64,000 bases of DNA. It comes from Planotetraspora sp. A-T 1434 (GTDB lineage Bacteria > Actinomycetota > Actinomycetes > Streptosporangiales > Streptosporangiaceae). Positions 17,339 to 26,291 of the stretch are shown here, piece by piece. The notes under the pieces were generated by a model that was not told where the DNA came from, did not search any database, and worked only from the letters and a program-made list of their open reading frames with translations. The DNA lies in the NCBI RefSeq assembly GCF_025420585.1, contig NZ_JAOEGB010000002.1, forward strand, positions 1 through 64,000, given 5' to 3'. Position numbers and translations under genes: made by a program. The stretch's first letter is position 1, and every line of letters starts with the position of its first letter.

Positions 17339-18451
17339 ATGGAACACCGAATACCCCGGTTCACGCTCGACGGCGTGCGGGACGCCGAGGTGTCGGTCCA
17401 TCCGTTCGCCACCGAGGACGGGCTCGGACTCACGCTGACCCGGTTCCGCCGGGCCGGCTTTCCGGCGGTGGGGTCGCCGGACGACGTCGTGCTGCTCGTC
17501 CACGGCCTGACCTCGTCGAGCGACATGTTCATCATGCCGGAGCACCTCAACCTGGTCAGGTTCCTGCACGACAGCGGGTTCGGCGACGTGTGGGCGCTCG
17601 ATTTCCGGATGAGCAACCGGTTCCCGTACAACGTCGAGACGCGCAGGCACACGCTGGACGACATCGCCCAGTACGACCACCCGGCAGCACTGCGTGAACT
17701 CCGCCGCCACGTGGGGGCGCGGCGGATTCACGTGGTGGCCCACTGCCTCGGGTCGGTGTCGTTCCACATGAGCCTGTTCTCCGGCGCGGTCGACGGGATC
17801 GCGAGCCTGGTCGCCAACAGCGTGGGGCTGACGCCCCGGGTGCACCGCTGGGCCAGGCTCAAGCTCGCCGCCGGGCCCGTGCTGCTCGAGTACGGCACGG
17901 GCCTGCCGTACCTGGACCCGCGGTTCAGGGACGCGCCGCCGTTCACCCGGCGGTGGCTGCTGGCGCGGGCCGTCTCGCTGTTCCACCCGGAGTGCGGCGA
18001 GGCGGCCTGCCACATGCAGAGCTTCATGTGGGGCAGCGGCAGGCCCGCGATGTACCGGCACGGCAACCTGCGGCCGGAGACCCATGTCCATGAGAGGCTG
18101 GCCGACCTGAACGGCGCCTGCGACGTGAACTACTACCGGCACGTCCGCAAGATGGTGGCGGCTGGGCGCGTGGTGAAGTTCGACCCGGCCGAGCCGCGGC
18201 ACGCCGCCCTGCCGGACGACTACCTGGTGAACGCCGCCGACGTCGACACGCCGATCCTCTACCTGACCGGCGACCACAACGACGTCTTCACCGACTCCAA
18301 TATCGTCTGCCACGAGGTCATGTCGAAGGCCGCGCCGGGGCGGCACGAGCTGCGGGTCCTTCCCGGTTACGGGCACATCGACCCGCTGATCGGCAAGGAC
18401 GCCCACATGGACGTGTTCCCACACATCCTCGACTTCCTCAAGCGGCACTGA
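17339..18451 (+). CDS. Alpha/beta hydrolase with cysteine at the nucleophile elbow
   Basis: 370 residues from the ATG at 17339, which has a GGGAGG ribosome site; an upstream in-frame ATG at 17270 is less likely. Alpha/beta-hydrolase landmarks are the oxyanion HGLTSSSDMF (residues 55-64), the elbow AHCLGS (134-139) where the usual serine is Cys136, an acid in GDHNDVFTDSN, and the histidine GYGHIDPLIG. A cysteine nucleophile is also found in PHA synthases, so acyl transfer is possible; hydrolysis of a lipid ester is the alternative. Related domains occur beside or fused to cholesterol-oxidase-like proteins, and a GMC oxidoreductase begins 14 bp downstream. Confidence 0.85.
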   Translation: MEHRIPRFTLDGVRDAEVSVHPFATEDGLGLTLTRFRRAGFPAVGSPDDVVLLVHGLTSSSDMFIMPEHLNLVRFLHDSGFGDVWALDFRMSNRFPYNVETRRHTLDDIAQYDHPAALRELRRHVGARRIHVVAHCLGSVSFHMSLFSGAVDGIASLVANSVGLTPRVHRWARLKLAAGPVLLEYGTGLPYLDPRFRDAPPFTRRWLLARAVSLFHPECGEAACHMQSFMWGSGRPAMYRHGNLRPETHVHERLADLNGACDVNYYRHVRKMVAAGRVVKFDPAEPRHAALPDDYLVNAADVDTPILYLTGDHNDVFTDSNIVCHEVMSKAAPGRHELRVLPGYGHIDPLIGKDAHMDVFPHILDFLKRH

Positions 18452-18464
18452 GAACGGCGGGGGC

Positions 18465-20771
18465 ATGGAACACGTCGACGTGGTCGTGGTCGGCTCGGGG
18501 TTCGGCGGCGCGGTGACGGCCTACCGGCTCGCCGAGGCCGGGCTGTCCGTGGTGGTGCTGGAGCGGGGCAGGCCGTACGCGCCGGGCTCGTTCCCGCGCG
18601 GCCCCGCCCAGCTCGGCCAGGCCTTCTGGGACCCGGACGAGGGCCTGTACGGCATGTTCGACGTCTGGAGCTTCCGCGACTGCGACTCCGTGGTGTCGAG
18701 CGGCCTCGGCGGGGGCTCGCTCATCTACGCGAACGTGCTGCTCCGCAAGGACGAGGAATGGTTCGTCCACGAGGAGGCCATGCCGGGCGGCGGCTACGAG
18801 TCGTGGCCGGTCGGGCGGGCCGACCTCGATCCGCACTACGACGCGGTCGAGCGCATGATCGGCGTCTCGCCGTACCCGCTGGACCGGCCGGCCTACGGCG
18901 ACACCCTCAAGACCCTCGCCATGCGGGACGCGGCCGCCGAGCTGGGGCTGGACTGGCGGCTGCCGCCGCTGGCGATCAGCTTCGCGCCGTCCCCCGGAGC
19001 GGAGCCGGGTCCGGGCCTGCCGATCGCCGATCCCGAGTACGGCAGCGCGCACGGCGTGCCCCGCCGTACGTGCCGGTTGTGCGGGGAGTGCGACATCGGC
19101 TGCAACGACGGCGCGAAGAACAGCCTGGACCACACCTACCTGGCGGCGGCCCGGCGCGGCGGCGCGGACCTGCGCACGCTGCACGAGGTGCGGGCCATCC
19201 GGCCGAGCGTGGGCGGGGGCTACGACGTCGACTACGTCGAGCACATGCCCCCCGGGCCGAGGCGGACGGGCCCGCACACGATCAGCTGCGACCGCCTCGT
19301 CCTCGCGGCCGGCACGTACGGAACGTCGCACCTGCTGCTGCGCGACCGGGAGGCGTTCCCCGGCCTGAGCGGGACGCTGGGGACGCGGTTCTCCGGGAAC
19401 GGCGACCTGCTCGCGTTCCTGCTCAGGGCGAGGGACCGCACCCGGACGCGGCCCATCAACGCCAGCCGGGGGCCGGTCATCACGAGCGCCATCCGGCTGC
19501 CGGACGGCGCCGACGGCCGGGGGGCCTACATCGAGGAGGGCGGCTACCCCGCGTTCGTCGACTACCTGGTCGAGGGCGCCGACCTGGGGAGCGAGCTCGG
19601 CCGGGCGGCGAGGTTCGTGCTCGAACGGCTGCGCGGCCTGCTGACGCACGACACCAACCTGTCGGCGGAGATGGCCGGGCTGATGGGCAGGGGCGAGCTG
19701 TCGGGCAGCTCGCTGCCGCTGCTCGGCATGGGCAGGGACGTTCCGGACGGGGAGTTGCGGCTGCGCGACGGGCGCCTCGACGTGGTGTGGAACGCCGGGA
19801 CGAGCGAGGAGTACTTCGACCGGCTGCGCGCCACCATGCGGCGGATCAGCCACGTGCTCGGGGCGGACTACGCCGACAGCCCGTCGTGGCGGCGCAAGAG
19901 GGTCATGACCGTGCATCCGCTGGGCGGGGCGCCGATGGGCCGCCACTCCGGTGAGGGCGTGTGCGACGCCTACGGCGAGGTCTTCGGCTTCCCCGGCCTC
20001 TACATCGCCGACGGCGCGGCCCTGCCCGGCCCGGTGGGCGCCAATCCGGCGCTCACGATCGCCGCGCTGGCCGACCGCATGTGCACCCGCATGCTGGAGA
20101 GCCGGGAATCCGCCGCCCCGTCCGCCCCGATGTCCGTTGCGGTCTCCTCCCCCGTGTCCTCCCCCGTGCCCTCCCCCGTGTCCGCCGTCGCCTCGGCGTT
20201 CGTTTCAGGGGAACGCACGTCCCTGTGGTTCGCCGAGGAGATGCGGGGCTCGCTCGGCGGCGACTTCGCGTTCCGGCTCACCATCACGGCCGACGACGTC
20301 CACCGTTTCCTCTCCGAGCCCGAGCACCAGGCCCGGGCCGAGGGATGGATAGACGCCGCGATCTGCGGGGGCCGGCGTCCGGTCGCGCGGGGCTGGTTCA
20401 ACCTCTTCGTGCCGGGCGGGGCGCCCGGCCGCAGGGAGATGCGCTACCGGCTGCATTTCTGGGACGGGGACGACCGGCCGCTCACCCTCGCGGGGTGGAA
20501 GGACGTCCACCACGGGCCCCCGACGCGGCTGTGGCTGGACACCTCCACGCTGCACGCCCGGCTGCTGGAGGGGCACGTCGAGGAGGGCACGGAGGAGGCG
20601 GAGGAGAAGGTCATCGCCGAGGGGACGCTGCGCATCCTGCCGTCCGACCTCGTGAAGATGCTGACGACCTTCCGTACGGCCGGCCCGGACGGGGCCGCCG
20701 CGCTCGCCCGGTTCTGCCGGTTCTTCCTCGGCGAGCTGTGGGAGGTCTACCGGCCGCTCCAGGGGTCGTAG
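18465..20771 (+). CDS. GMC oxidoreductase, cholesterol-oxidase-like, with ferredoxin-type Cys motif
   Basis: 768-residue flavoprotein. The N-terminus binds FAD (VVVVGSGFGGAVTAYRLAEAG). 'GLGGGSLIYANVLLR' and the C-terminal 'MTVHPLGGAPMGRH' with 'GLYIADGAALPGPVGANPALTIAALA' are GMC/cholesterol-oxidase signatures. Cysteines 203, 206, 209 and 213 form CxxCxxCxxxC. A Ser/Pro/Val-rich linker (about residues 545-580, from a 12-bp tandem repeat) joins an additional roughly 190-residue C-terminal domain beginning near 'TSLWFAEEMRGSLGGDF'. Likely oxidises a sterol- or lipid-like alcohol. Tightly linked to the upstream hydrolase; overlaps the convergent ligD-like gene by 25 bp. Confidence 0.88.
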   Translation: MEHVDVVVVGSGFGGAVTAYRLAEAGLSVVVLERGRPYAPGSFPRGPAQLGQAFWDPDEGLYGMFDVWSFRDCDSVVSSGLGGGSLIYANVLLRKDEEWFVHEEAMPGGGYESWPVGRADLDPHYDAVERMIGVSPYPLDRPAYGDTLKTLAMRDAAAELGLDWRLPPLAISFAPSPGAEPGPGLPIADPEYGSAHGVPRRTCRLCGECDIGCNDGAKNSLDHTYLAAARRGGADLRTLHEVRAIRPSVGGGYDVDYVEHMPPGPRRTGPHTISCDRLVLAAGTYGTSHLLLRDREAFPGLSGTLGTRFSGNGDLLAFLLRARDRTRTRPINASRGPVITSAIRLPDGADGRGAYIEEGGYPAFVDYLVEGADLGSELGRAARFVLERLRGLLTHDTNLSAEMAGLMGRGELSGSSLPLLGMGRDVPDGELRLRDGRLDVVWNAGTSEEYFDRLRATMRRISHVLGADYADSPSWRRKRVMTVHPLGGAPMGRHSGEGVCDAYGEVFGFPGLYIADGAALPGPVGANPALTIAALADRMCTRMLESRESAAPSAPMSVAVSSPVSSPVPSPVSAVASAFVSGERTSLWFAEEMRGSLGGDFAFRLTITADDVHRFLSEPEHQARAEGWIDAAICGGRRPVARGWFNLFVPGGAPGRREMRYRLHFWDGDDRPLTLAGWKDVHHGPPTRLWLDTSTLHARLLEGHVEEGTEEAEEKVIAEGTLRILPSDLVKMLTTFRTAGPDGAAALARFCRFFLGELWEVYRPLQGS
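20145..20180 (+). repeat. 12-bp tandem repeat coding the interdomain linker
   Basis: Three 12-bp units (TCCTCCCCCGTG twice at 20145-20168, then CCCTCCCCCGTG at 20169-20180) encode SSPV/SSPV/PSPV in the linker of the GMC protein. Length variation between strains would change only linker length, since 12 is a multiple of three. Confidence 0.85.
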
Positions 20772-21925
20772 TCGACTTCGAGGGGCTCCTGGGCCGGGCG
20801 TTCGGCCTCGGGGACGTGCTGGAGGTTCACCCGGATCCGTGTCCACGCGGAGCTGCGGCCGCGCATGGAGTCGACCAGGACGTCGGCCGGTTCCAGCCGC
20901 CCGGCCACCTCGGGATGCCGGGCCTTCCACCGCTCGAACCCCGCCATGGCCTCGTCCCGTGTCTCGGCGCGGGCGATCTCGATCAGCGGCATGACGGGCT
21001 TGCGCCGTCCCTCGCCCTTGGGCGCCTGAGGACGCGGCTCCTGCGAATCGGCCAGCTCCAGCAGGGCCTCCAGCGAGCCCGCCTCGTCCTCCATGGCCGC
21101 CCAGGGGTCCCCGATCTCGGCGTACCGCTCCGGCACGCTGTCCATCGTGAACTCACTGGGCCGGCGGCGCTCCACCTCGTCCCACGTGAGCGGGGTGGAG
21201 ACCAGGCCGGTGGGCCGTACGGAGTAGGCCGAGGCGACCGTGCGGTCCCGGGCGTTCTGGTTGTAGTCCACGAAGACGCCCTGGCGCTCCTCCTTCCACC
21301 ACCGGCTGGTGGCGATCCCGGGCGCCCGGCGCTCGACCTCGCGGGCCACGGCCTCGGCGGCCCGCCGTACGTCGCGGAACGCCCAGCGCGCCTCGATCCG
21401 GGCGTAGACGTGGAAGCCGCGAGAGCCGGACGTCTTGGGCCAGGCGGTCAGCCCGTGCCGCTCCAGCACCTCCCTGGCCACGAACGCGACGCCGACGATC
21501 TGGTCCCACCCGACGCCGGGCACCGGGTCGAGGTCGATCCGGAGCTCGTCGGGGTGGTCGAGGTCCCCGGCGCGGACGGGATGCGGGTTCAGGTCCACGC
21601 AGCCGAGGTTCACCGTCCAGAGGAGGGCGGCGACATCGCGGATCACCACCTCGTCGGCCGTGCGGCCGGAGGGGTAGCTCAGCTCGGCGACCTCGATCCA
21701 GGCGGGCCGCTTCGACGGGGCCCGCTTCTGGAAGAACGCCTCCTGGTCCACCCCGTGGACGAAGCGCTTGAGGATGACCGGCCGGCCGTCCACTCCGCGC
21801 AGCGCCCCCTCGGCGACGGCCCGGTAGTAGGCGACGAGATCGCCCTTGGTGTGCCCGGTGCGCGGGAAGACCACCCTGTCAGGGTTGGTGATCCGCACTT
21901 CCCTGCCGTCGGCCTCCAGCGTCAT
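20747..21925 (-). CDS. LigD-type primase-polymerase domain protein
   Basis: 392 residues matching the polymerase module of LigD, used in bacterial non-homologous end joining to fill or extend ends, often with ribonucleotides. Motifs: 'ITNPDRVVFPRTGHTKGDLVAYY', 'DLDPVPG' (catalytic aspartates), 'SGSRGFHVYARI', 'RVFVDYNQNARDRT'-like sequence (here GVFVDYNQNARDRT) and 'AYSVRPTGLVSTPLTWDEV'. The ligase and nuclease modules are absent, and no ku gene is in the window. A short C-terminal extension of about 90 residues is not assigned. ATG start at 21925. Converges on and overlaps the GMC gene by 25 bp. Confidence 0.9.
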   Translation of the reverse strand: MTLEADGREVRITNPDRVVFPRTGHTKGDLVAYYRAVAEGALRGVDGRPVILKRFVHGVDQEAFFQKRAPSKRPAWIEVAELSYPSGRTADEVVIRDVAALLWTVNLGCVDLNPHPVRAGDLDHPDELRIDLDPVPGVGWDQIVGVAFVAREVLERHGLTAWPKTSGSRGFHVYARIEARWAFRDVRRAAEAVAREVERRAPGIATSRWWKEERQGVFVDYNQNARDRTVASAYSVRPTGLVSTPLTWDEVERRRPSEFTMDSVPERYAEIGDPWAAMEDEAGSLEALLELADSQEPRPQAPKGEGRRKPVMPLIEIARAETRDEAMAGFERWKARHPEVAGRLEPADVLVDSMRGRSSAWTRIRVNLQHVPEAERPAQEPLEVDYDPWSGR

Positions 21926-21953
21926 GCCGCCACGATACGCCTGGACGTAAATA

Positions 21954-21976
21954 GGTCGGAGGTATTACGTCCGACC
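21954..21976. promoter_or_regulatory. Inverted repeat in the promoter region of the ligD-like gene
   Basis: GGTCGGA (21954-21960) and TCCGACC (21970-21976) are perfect inverted repeats separated by 9 bp, flanked on both sides by CGTAAAT. The site begins 28 bp upstream of the ligD-like start codon, so it could be an operator or a leader hairpin. Confidence 0.4.
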
Positions 21977-22011
21977 GTAAATCCGTAGCGTATTCCCGCC
22001 ACTTGACTGGG

Positions 22012-22041
22012 TTGACTCATCGGATCTATCGAGCCTAATCT
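22012..22041 (+). promoter_or_regulatory. Sigma70-like promoter for the GH28 gene
   Basis: TTGACT (22012-22017) and TAATCT (22036-22041) are separated by 18 bp, a good housekeeping-type promoter about 110 bp upstream of the GH28 start codon. The -35 box is itself repeated as TTGACTGGGTTGACT. Confidence 0.5.
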
Positions 22042-22151
22042 GAGCGAGCCGCGCAGGTCGCGGTGATGCGCGCGTGGACGCATGGCAGTTCTCACAGCAC
22101 CTGGCAAGGCCGGTGATGGCGACAACCGGCCGCTCGGAACGGAGACTTCCT

Positions 22152-24803
22152 GTGTTACGACGCGCTTTAAAGGGCTGGGCGTGGCTGGCCGCGCTCATCG
22201 TCCTCGCCGCCACGGCGCTGGTGGTCAGCCCGGCCTCGGCCGCGGCCACCTTCAACGTCCGTGACTACGGCGCGGCGGGCAACGGCTCGACCAACGACAC
22301 CGCCGCCATCAACAAGGCGATCACCGCGGCCAACAGCGCGGGCGGCGGCATCGTGCAGTTCCCGTCGGGGACCTACAAGTCCAGCAACACGATCCACCTG
22401 AAGAGCAACGTCACGATCCAGCTCGACTCGGGCTCCACGATCATGGGATCGAGCGCGGACACCTACGACGCGCCGGAGTCCAACCCGTACGACGCCTACC
22501 AGGACTACGGGCACAGCCACTTCCACAACGCGATGATCTACGGGGACCGTCTCACGAACATCGGGTTCACCGGATCGGGCACGATCGACGGCGGCGGCAA
22601 CCTCATCACGGGCAACCCCAACTCCGGCGAGGCAGACAAGATCCTCTCGCTGACCAGGTGCGACGGCCTCACCCTGAACGGGGTCAAGTTCCGGCGCGGC
22701 GGCCACTTCGCGATCCTCACCAACAACTGCAACAACATCACGTCCGACCACCTGCGGATAGACACCGCCAGCGACCGCGACGGCTGGAACGTCATCAGCG
22801 CGCAGAACGTCACCGTCACCAACGCCGACATCGCGGCCAACGACGACGCCCTCGTGTTCAAGAGCGACTACGCGCTCGGGGCCAAGCTGCCGAACGGGCA
22901 CGTGACGGTCACCGACTCGCACCTGTCGGCGCAGTGCTGCAACGCGCTGATGTTCGGCTCGGAGACCTGTGGCGACTTCACCGACTACCAGTTCTCCCGG
23001 ATCAACATCACCGGCGCGCAGAAGTCGGGCCTCGGCCTGGTGTCCATGGACGGCGCGGTCATCACCGACGTCCACTACCACGACATCACCATGACCGGGG
23101 TCAGGTCGCCGATCATGCAGAAGGTCGGCACACGGAAACGATGCGGGAACAGTCCGGGAGTGGGCCGCATCAGCAACATCACCTACGAGAACGTGACCGG
23201 TACCGGCGCCAGCCCGTCGTTCAGCCCGACGCTGTGGGGCGAGTCGGGGTCCAACCGGATCAGCGACGTCACCTTCACGAACGTCCACCTGACCGTGCCC
23301 GGCGGCAACGGCACGATGTCGACCGGCGTGCCGTCCAACGACCCGAACAACTACAACCCGAACAGCATCGGCACCCGGCCGGCCTACGGGTGGTACATCC
23401 ACAACGCCAACAACATCACCTTCAATGACAGCTCGGTGGAGTTCGCGTCGAACGACGGCCGCCCGGCCGTGCTCGCCAACGCCGGCAGCTCGATCAGGTT
23501 CAACCACTTCACGGCCGAGCGGGGCACCAGCAGCCCGCACGACGTGGGCTTCCAATCCGTAACCGGCTACTGCGTGGCCGACAGCGCCAACACCACCGGC
23601 GGCGCGCTGCGGATCAGCAACACCAGCTCCACGGAGAACTGCCCGGCCACGGACGACTTCTCGCTGGGGGTCACCCCGTCGAGCCGTACGGTGACCGCGG
23701 GGTCGAGCACCACCTACACCGTCAACACGTCCGTGGTGTCCGGCTCCCCCGGGCCGGTCACGCTGAGCGCGAGCGGCCTCCCGGCCGGCGCCACCGCGAC
23801 CTTCAGCCCCAACCCGGTCACTCCGGGGAGCAGCTCGACGCTGACGGTCGACACGACGGCGTCCACACCGGACGGCACGTCCACCCTGACCGTGACCGGC
23901 ACCGGCTCGTCCGGCACACGCACCGCGACCGCCGGGCTCACCGTCGGCACCTCCGGCGGCGGCGGAACCACCGTCACGGCCGAGGCGGAGAGCGGCACGG
24001 TAACCGCGCCCATGCAGGTGGCGAGCGACGCGGCCGCGTGGGGCGGCCAGTACGTGACGGTCGCGTCGGGGAACAACAGCACCGGCTCCGCGCCGTCGAA
24101 CGGCTCGACGGTGATCCCGTTCACCGTCTCGGCCGCCGGGACCTACCGGTTCTGGGGCCGGGTCATCGCGCCCGCCAACACCGATGACTCCTTCTGGGTC
24201 AAGGTCGACGGCGGATCGTGGGTCAACTGGAACGACATCACCCCGGGCGCGGCGTGGCACTGGGCGCAGGTCACCAACGACGCGGCCTCGGACGCGCCGA
24301 TAACGGCCAGCCTCTCGGCGGGCTCCCACACGCTGACCGTCGCCTACCGCGAGGACGGCGCCAAGCTGGACCGCGTCCTGATCACCGATGACGCCAGCCT
24401 GGTTCCGGCCAACGACCCGCCGCCGGCGGGCACCCGCTACGAGGCGGAGAACGCGACGATCTCGCAGGGCGTCGTGGAATCCAACTGGGCGGGCTTCAGC
24501 GGCACCGGCTTCGTCAACCTGGACAACGTCGCGGGCAGCTACGTCGAGTGGACCGCCAACGCCGAAGCGGCGGGCACGGCGACGCTGAAGTTCCGCTTCG
24601 CCAACGGCACCACCGCCGACCGGCCGATGACCATCACGGTCAACGGCACCACGGCGGGCACCCTGACCTTCTCGCCCACCGGCGCGTGGACGACCTGGCA
24701 GACCGCGACCCTCACGGTCCCGCTGAACGCGGGCGCCAACGTCATCCGGGCCACCGGCAGCACGGCCACCAGCGGCCCCAACCTGGATTACCTGGAGATC
24801 TAA
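22152..24803 (+). CDS. Secreted GH28-type polysaccharide hydrolase with Ig-like and two carbohydrate-binding domains
   Basis: 883 residues from the GTG at 22152, which has a GGAGA ribosome site 6 bp upstream. An N-terminal signal peptide ends near SPASAAA. The mature protein begins 'TFNVRDYGAAGNGSTNDTAAINKAI', the entry to a right-handed beta-helix. GH28-like catalytic segments are 'DRDGWNVISAQNVTVTNADIAANDDALVFKSD' split over the parallel coils and 'LMFGSETCG'. About residue 500 a small Ser/Thr-rich Ig-like domain ('DFSLGVTPSSRTVTAGSSTTY') follows, then two CBM6/35-like modules ('VTAEAESGTVTAPMQVASDAAA' and 'TRYEAENATISQGVVESNWAG'). Probably degrades pectin- or rhamnogalacturonan-like polymers outside the cell. 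Confidence 0.87.
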   Translation: MLRRALKGWAWLAALIVLAATALVVSPASAAATFNVRDYGAAGNGSTNDTAAINKAITAANSAGGGIVQFPSGTYKSSNTIHLKSNVTIQLDSGSTIMGSSADTYDAPESNPYDAYQDYGHSHFHNAMIYGDRLTNIGFTGSGTIDGGGNLITGNPNSGEADKILSLTRCDGLTLNGVKFRRGGHFAILTNNCNNITSDHLRIDTASDRDGWNVISAQNVTVTNADIAANDDALVFKSDYALGAKLPNGHVTVTDSHLSAQCCNALMFGSETCGDFTDYQFSRINITGAQKSGLGLVSMDGAVITDVHYHDITMTGVRSPIMQKVGTRKRCGNSPGVGRISNITYENVTGTGASPSFSPTLWGESGSNRISDVTFTNVHLTVPGGNGTMSTGVPSNDPNNYNPNSIGTRPAYGWYIHNANNITFNDSSVEFASNDGRPAVLANAGSSIRFNHFTAERGTSSPHDVGFQSVTGYCVADSANTTGGALRISNTSSTENCPATDDFSLGVTPSSRTVTAGSSTTYTVNTSVVSGSPGPVTLSASGLPAGATATFSPNPVTPGSSSTLTVDTTASTPDGTSTLTVTGTGSSGTRTATAGLTVGTSGGGGTTVTAEAESGTVTAPMQVASDAAAWGGQYVTVASGNNSTGSAPSNGSTVIPFTVSAAGTYRFWGRVIAPANTDDSFWVKVDGGSWVNWNDITPGAAWHWAQVTNDAASDAPITASLSAGSHTLTVAYREDGAKLDRVLITDDASLVPANDPPPAGTRYEAENATISQGVVESNWAGFSGTGFVNLDNVAGSYVEWTANAEAAGTATLKFRFANGTTADRPMTITVNGTTAGTLTFSPTGAWTTWQTATLTVPLNAGANVIRATGSTATSGPNLDYLEI

Positions 24804-24882
24804 CCCAGTCACCACCCCCGGCCCGGGCGGAATCCCCCTTCCCCGTCCGCAAGCCCCCGGGCCGGGGCCTCCCGCCTCCGGC

Positions 24883-24947
24883 GTGATCATGCACGGATTC
24901 CCGGATACAGGCAATGACCTGCGAAACCACCAGTCGTGATCATGCAC
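24883..24947. repeat. 53-bp phased repeat array B (two direct copies)
   Basis: GTGATCATGCAC is found at 24883-24894 and 24936-24947, exactly 53 bp apart, in the gap between the convergent GH28 and phosphotransferase genes. The 41 bp between them keep TTCCC at unit offset 16-20 and TGACCTGCG at offset 33-41, and end in TC, as in the first unit of array A. The second copy ends 9 bp from the phosphotransferase stop codon. No opposite-orientation arm is present here. Confidence 0.9.
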
Positions 24948-24956
24948 AGCGAACCG

Positions 24957-25958
24957 TCAGAGTGATCCACTGAGATAGCGCTCGGCCAGCTCGCAGGCGC
25001 CCCGGGTGTATCCGGCGCCGAGCCCGCGGGCGAACTCCACCCCCGTATGGGAGCCGATCCAGGCGACCAGCAGGAGGCGGCGGAACATGACGAAGGTCCA
25101 GATCTCGTCCTCGTCGTCCTTCGGTAGATCCAGGACGGTCCGGTAGCCGCGGAGCCAGGAGTCGATCATCTGGGGCACCTGGGGATGATGTTCGATGAAG
25201 CTGACGGCCGCGCCGAAATCGTAGAGGTACCACCCCAGGCCGCAGTCGTCGAAGTCGATGACGCTCGTGCCGGCCTGGCCGTCCACGAGCAGGTTGGCCA
25301 GGCGCAGGTCGGCGTGGATCAGGCCGTAGCGCTCCCGCCCCTTGCCGAACCGCCCCAGCCGGTCGCGCAACGTCGCCTCCAGCCGGGTCAGTACGGCATG
25401 GGCCTCCTTGTCGACACCGGCCCCATCCTGCCACCTCCCCCACCGGGCGATCGGGCCAAAGGCGGCGTCGCAGTCCCAGTGGAACCGGGTGAACGCGGAC
25501 GGGCGGGCCCATTCGCGGGCGTGCCGGTGCATGCGCGCGGTGAGCGCGCCGAGCGGCTCGAAGTGCTCGGCGAGCCGTTCCTCGGCGGGCTCGCCGCCGG
25601 GGAGGAACTCGAACATCACGCAGGCGCGCGGCTCGGCCCCCGGATCCTCCACAGCGACCACCCTCGACCCGTCGCGGGCGGGAATAACGGCGGGGGTCCT
25701 GATCCCCGCCTCCGCGCGCAGCGCCTCCAGCCAGTCGAGTTCGGAGACGATGGCGTCGAGTGTGTGGTAGCCGAGGCGGTGGACCCGCAGGATCGTGCGG
25801 GAGCCGGAGTCCTCGACCGCGAAGGTGGCGTTCTCCGACACGCTGATCAGCGTCACGGCGGCATGCGGCGAGAGGTCGTACCGCCGCAGGGCGCGGCGGG
25901 CGGCTTCCTCCACCCGGGCGAGCACGCCGGGTCCCCCGGACAGGTCGTGGACCTCCAT
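24957..25958 (-). CDS. APH/choline-kinase-fold phosphotransferase
   Basis: 333 residues from the ATG at 25958, which has a GGAGG ribosome site. Kinase-like landmarks are 'FAVEDSGSRTILRVHR' (nucleotide lysine/arginine region), the Brenner-type catalytic loop 'GLIHADLRLANLLV' and the metal-binding 'VIDFDDCGLGWYLYDFGAAVSF'. This resembles the RdoA/SrkA and homoserine-kinase-like branch of aminoglycoside phosphotransferase folds, so the substrate may be a small metabolite, a protein or an antibiotic. No neighbour clearly indicates which. Convergent with the GH28 gene. Confidence 0.82.
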   Translation of the reverse strand: MEVHDLSGGPGVLARVEEAARRALRRYDLSPHAAVTLISVSENATFAVEDSGSRTILRVHRLGYHTLDAIVSELDWLEALRAEAGIRTPAVIPARDGSRVVAVEDPGAEPRACVMFEFLPGGEPAEERLAEHFEPLGALTARMHRHAREWARPSAFTRFHWDCDAAFGPIARWGRWQDGAGVDKEAHAVLTRLEATLRDRLGRFGKGRERYGLIHADLRLANLLVDGQAGTSVIDFDDCGLGWYLYDFGAAVSFIEHHPQVPQMIDSWLRGYRTVLDLPKDDEDEIWTFVMFRRLLLVAWIGSHTGVEFARGLGAGYTRGACELAERYLSGSL

Positions 25959-26291
25959 GCGTCCTCCTTCAGTGGGGCGCGAGGCCGTCCAAGACCAGGG
26001 GGAAGAGGTGCTCATGCCGGGCGAGCACTGCTCCGCGTGTTCGGATCACCGCCCCGGACTTTACCGAAGGAGCGGCGACGCCGGAAGCGACGATCGCGCG
26101 GCGCACGCGTCCGGCGGCACACCAAGCGAGCTCGTCCTCAGTGACTGAGATCCGAGCGGACCGCGCGGTTCGCGTGGTGAAGATTACGAAACACCACGGG
26201 TCTTGCCCGGACAAACCGGTAAATGGCACCATTTCCGCACCTCAAGGCGAGATATCGCTATATCGACCGGTTTCTCCGTAAGGGATCTTTT
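25959..26291. other. 333-bp gap between divergent genes; promoter-like palindromes only
   Basis: No confident gene. A short minus-strand reading (25969-26232) ends with RHEHLFPLVLDGLAPH, vaguely like the C-terminus of a TetR-type protein, but it has no recognisable N-terminal domain. The right end holds two palindromes, AAATGGCACCATTT (26221-26234) and GATATCGCTATATC (26251-26264), 27-70 bp before the permease start. They are candidates for operators of the permease gene. Confidence 0.45.

Noticed and set aside
23113-23122. GATCATGCAG inside the GH28 gene as another repeat copy
   Set aside because: It lies in conserved coding sequence, lacks the flanking submotifs and has no partner at 53 bp.
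25969-26232. 87-codon minus-strand reading as a TetR C-terminal relic
   Set aside because: Only the last 15 residues resemble a TetR end; there is no start signal or HTH, so it is described only as part of the gap.
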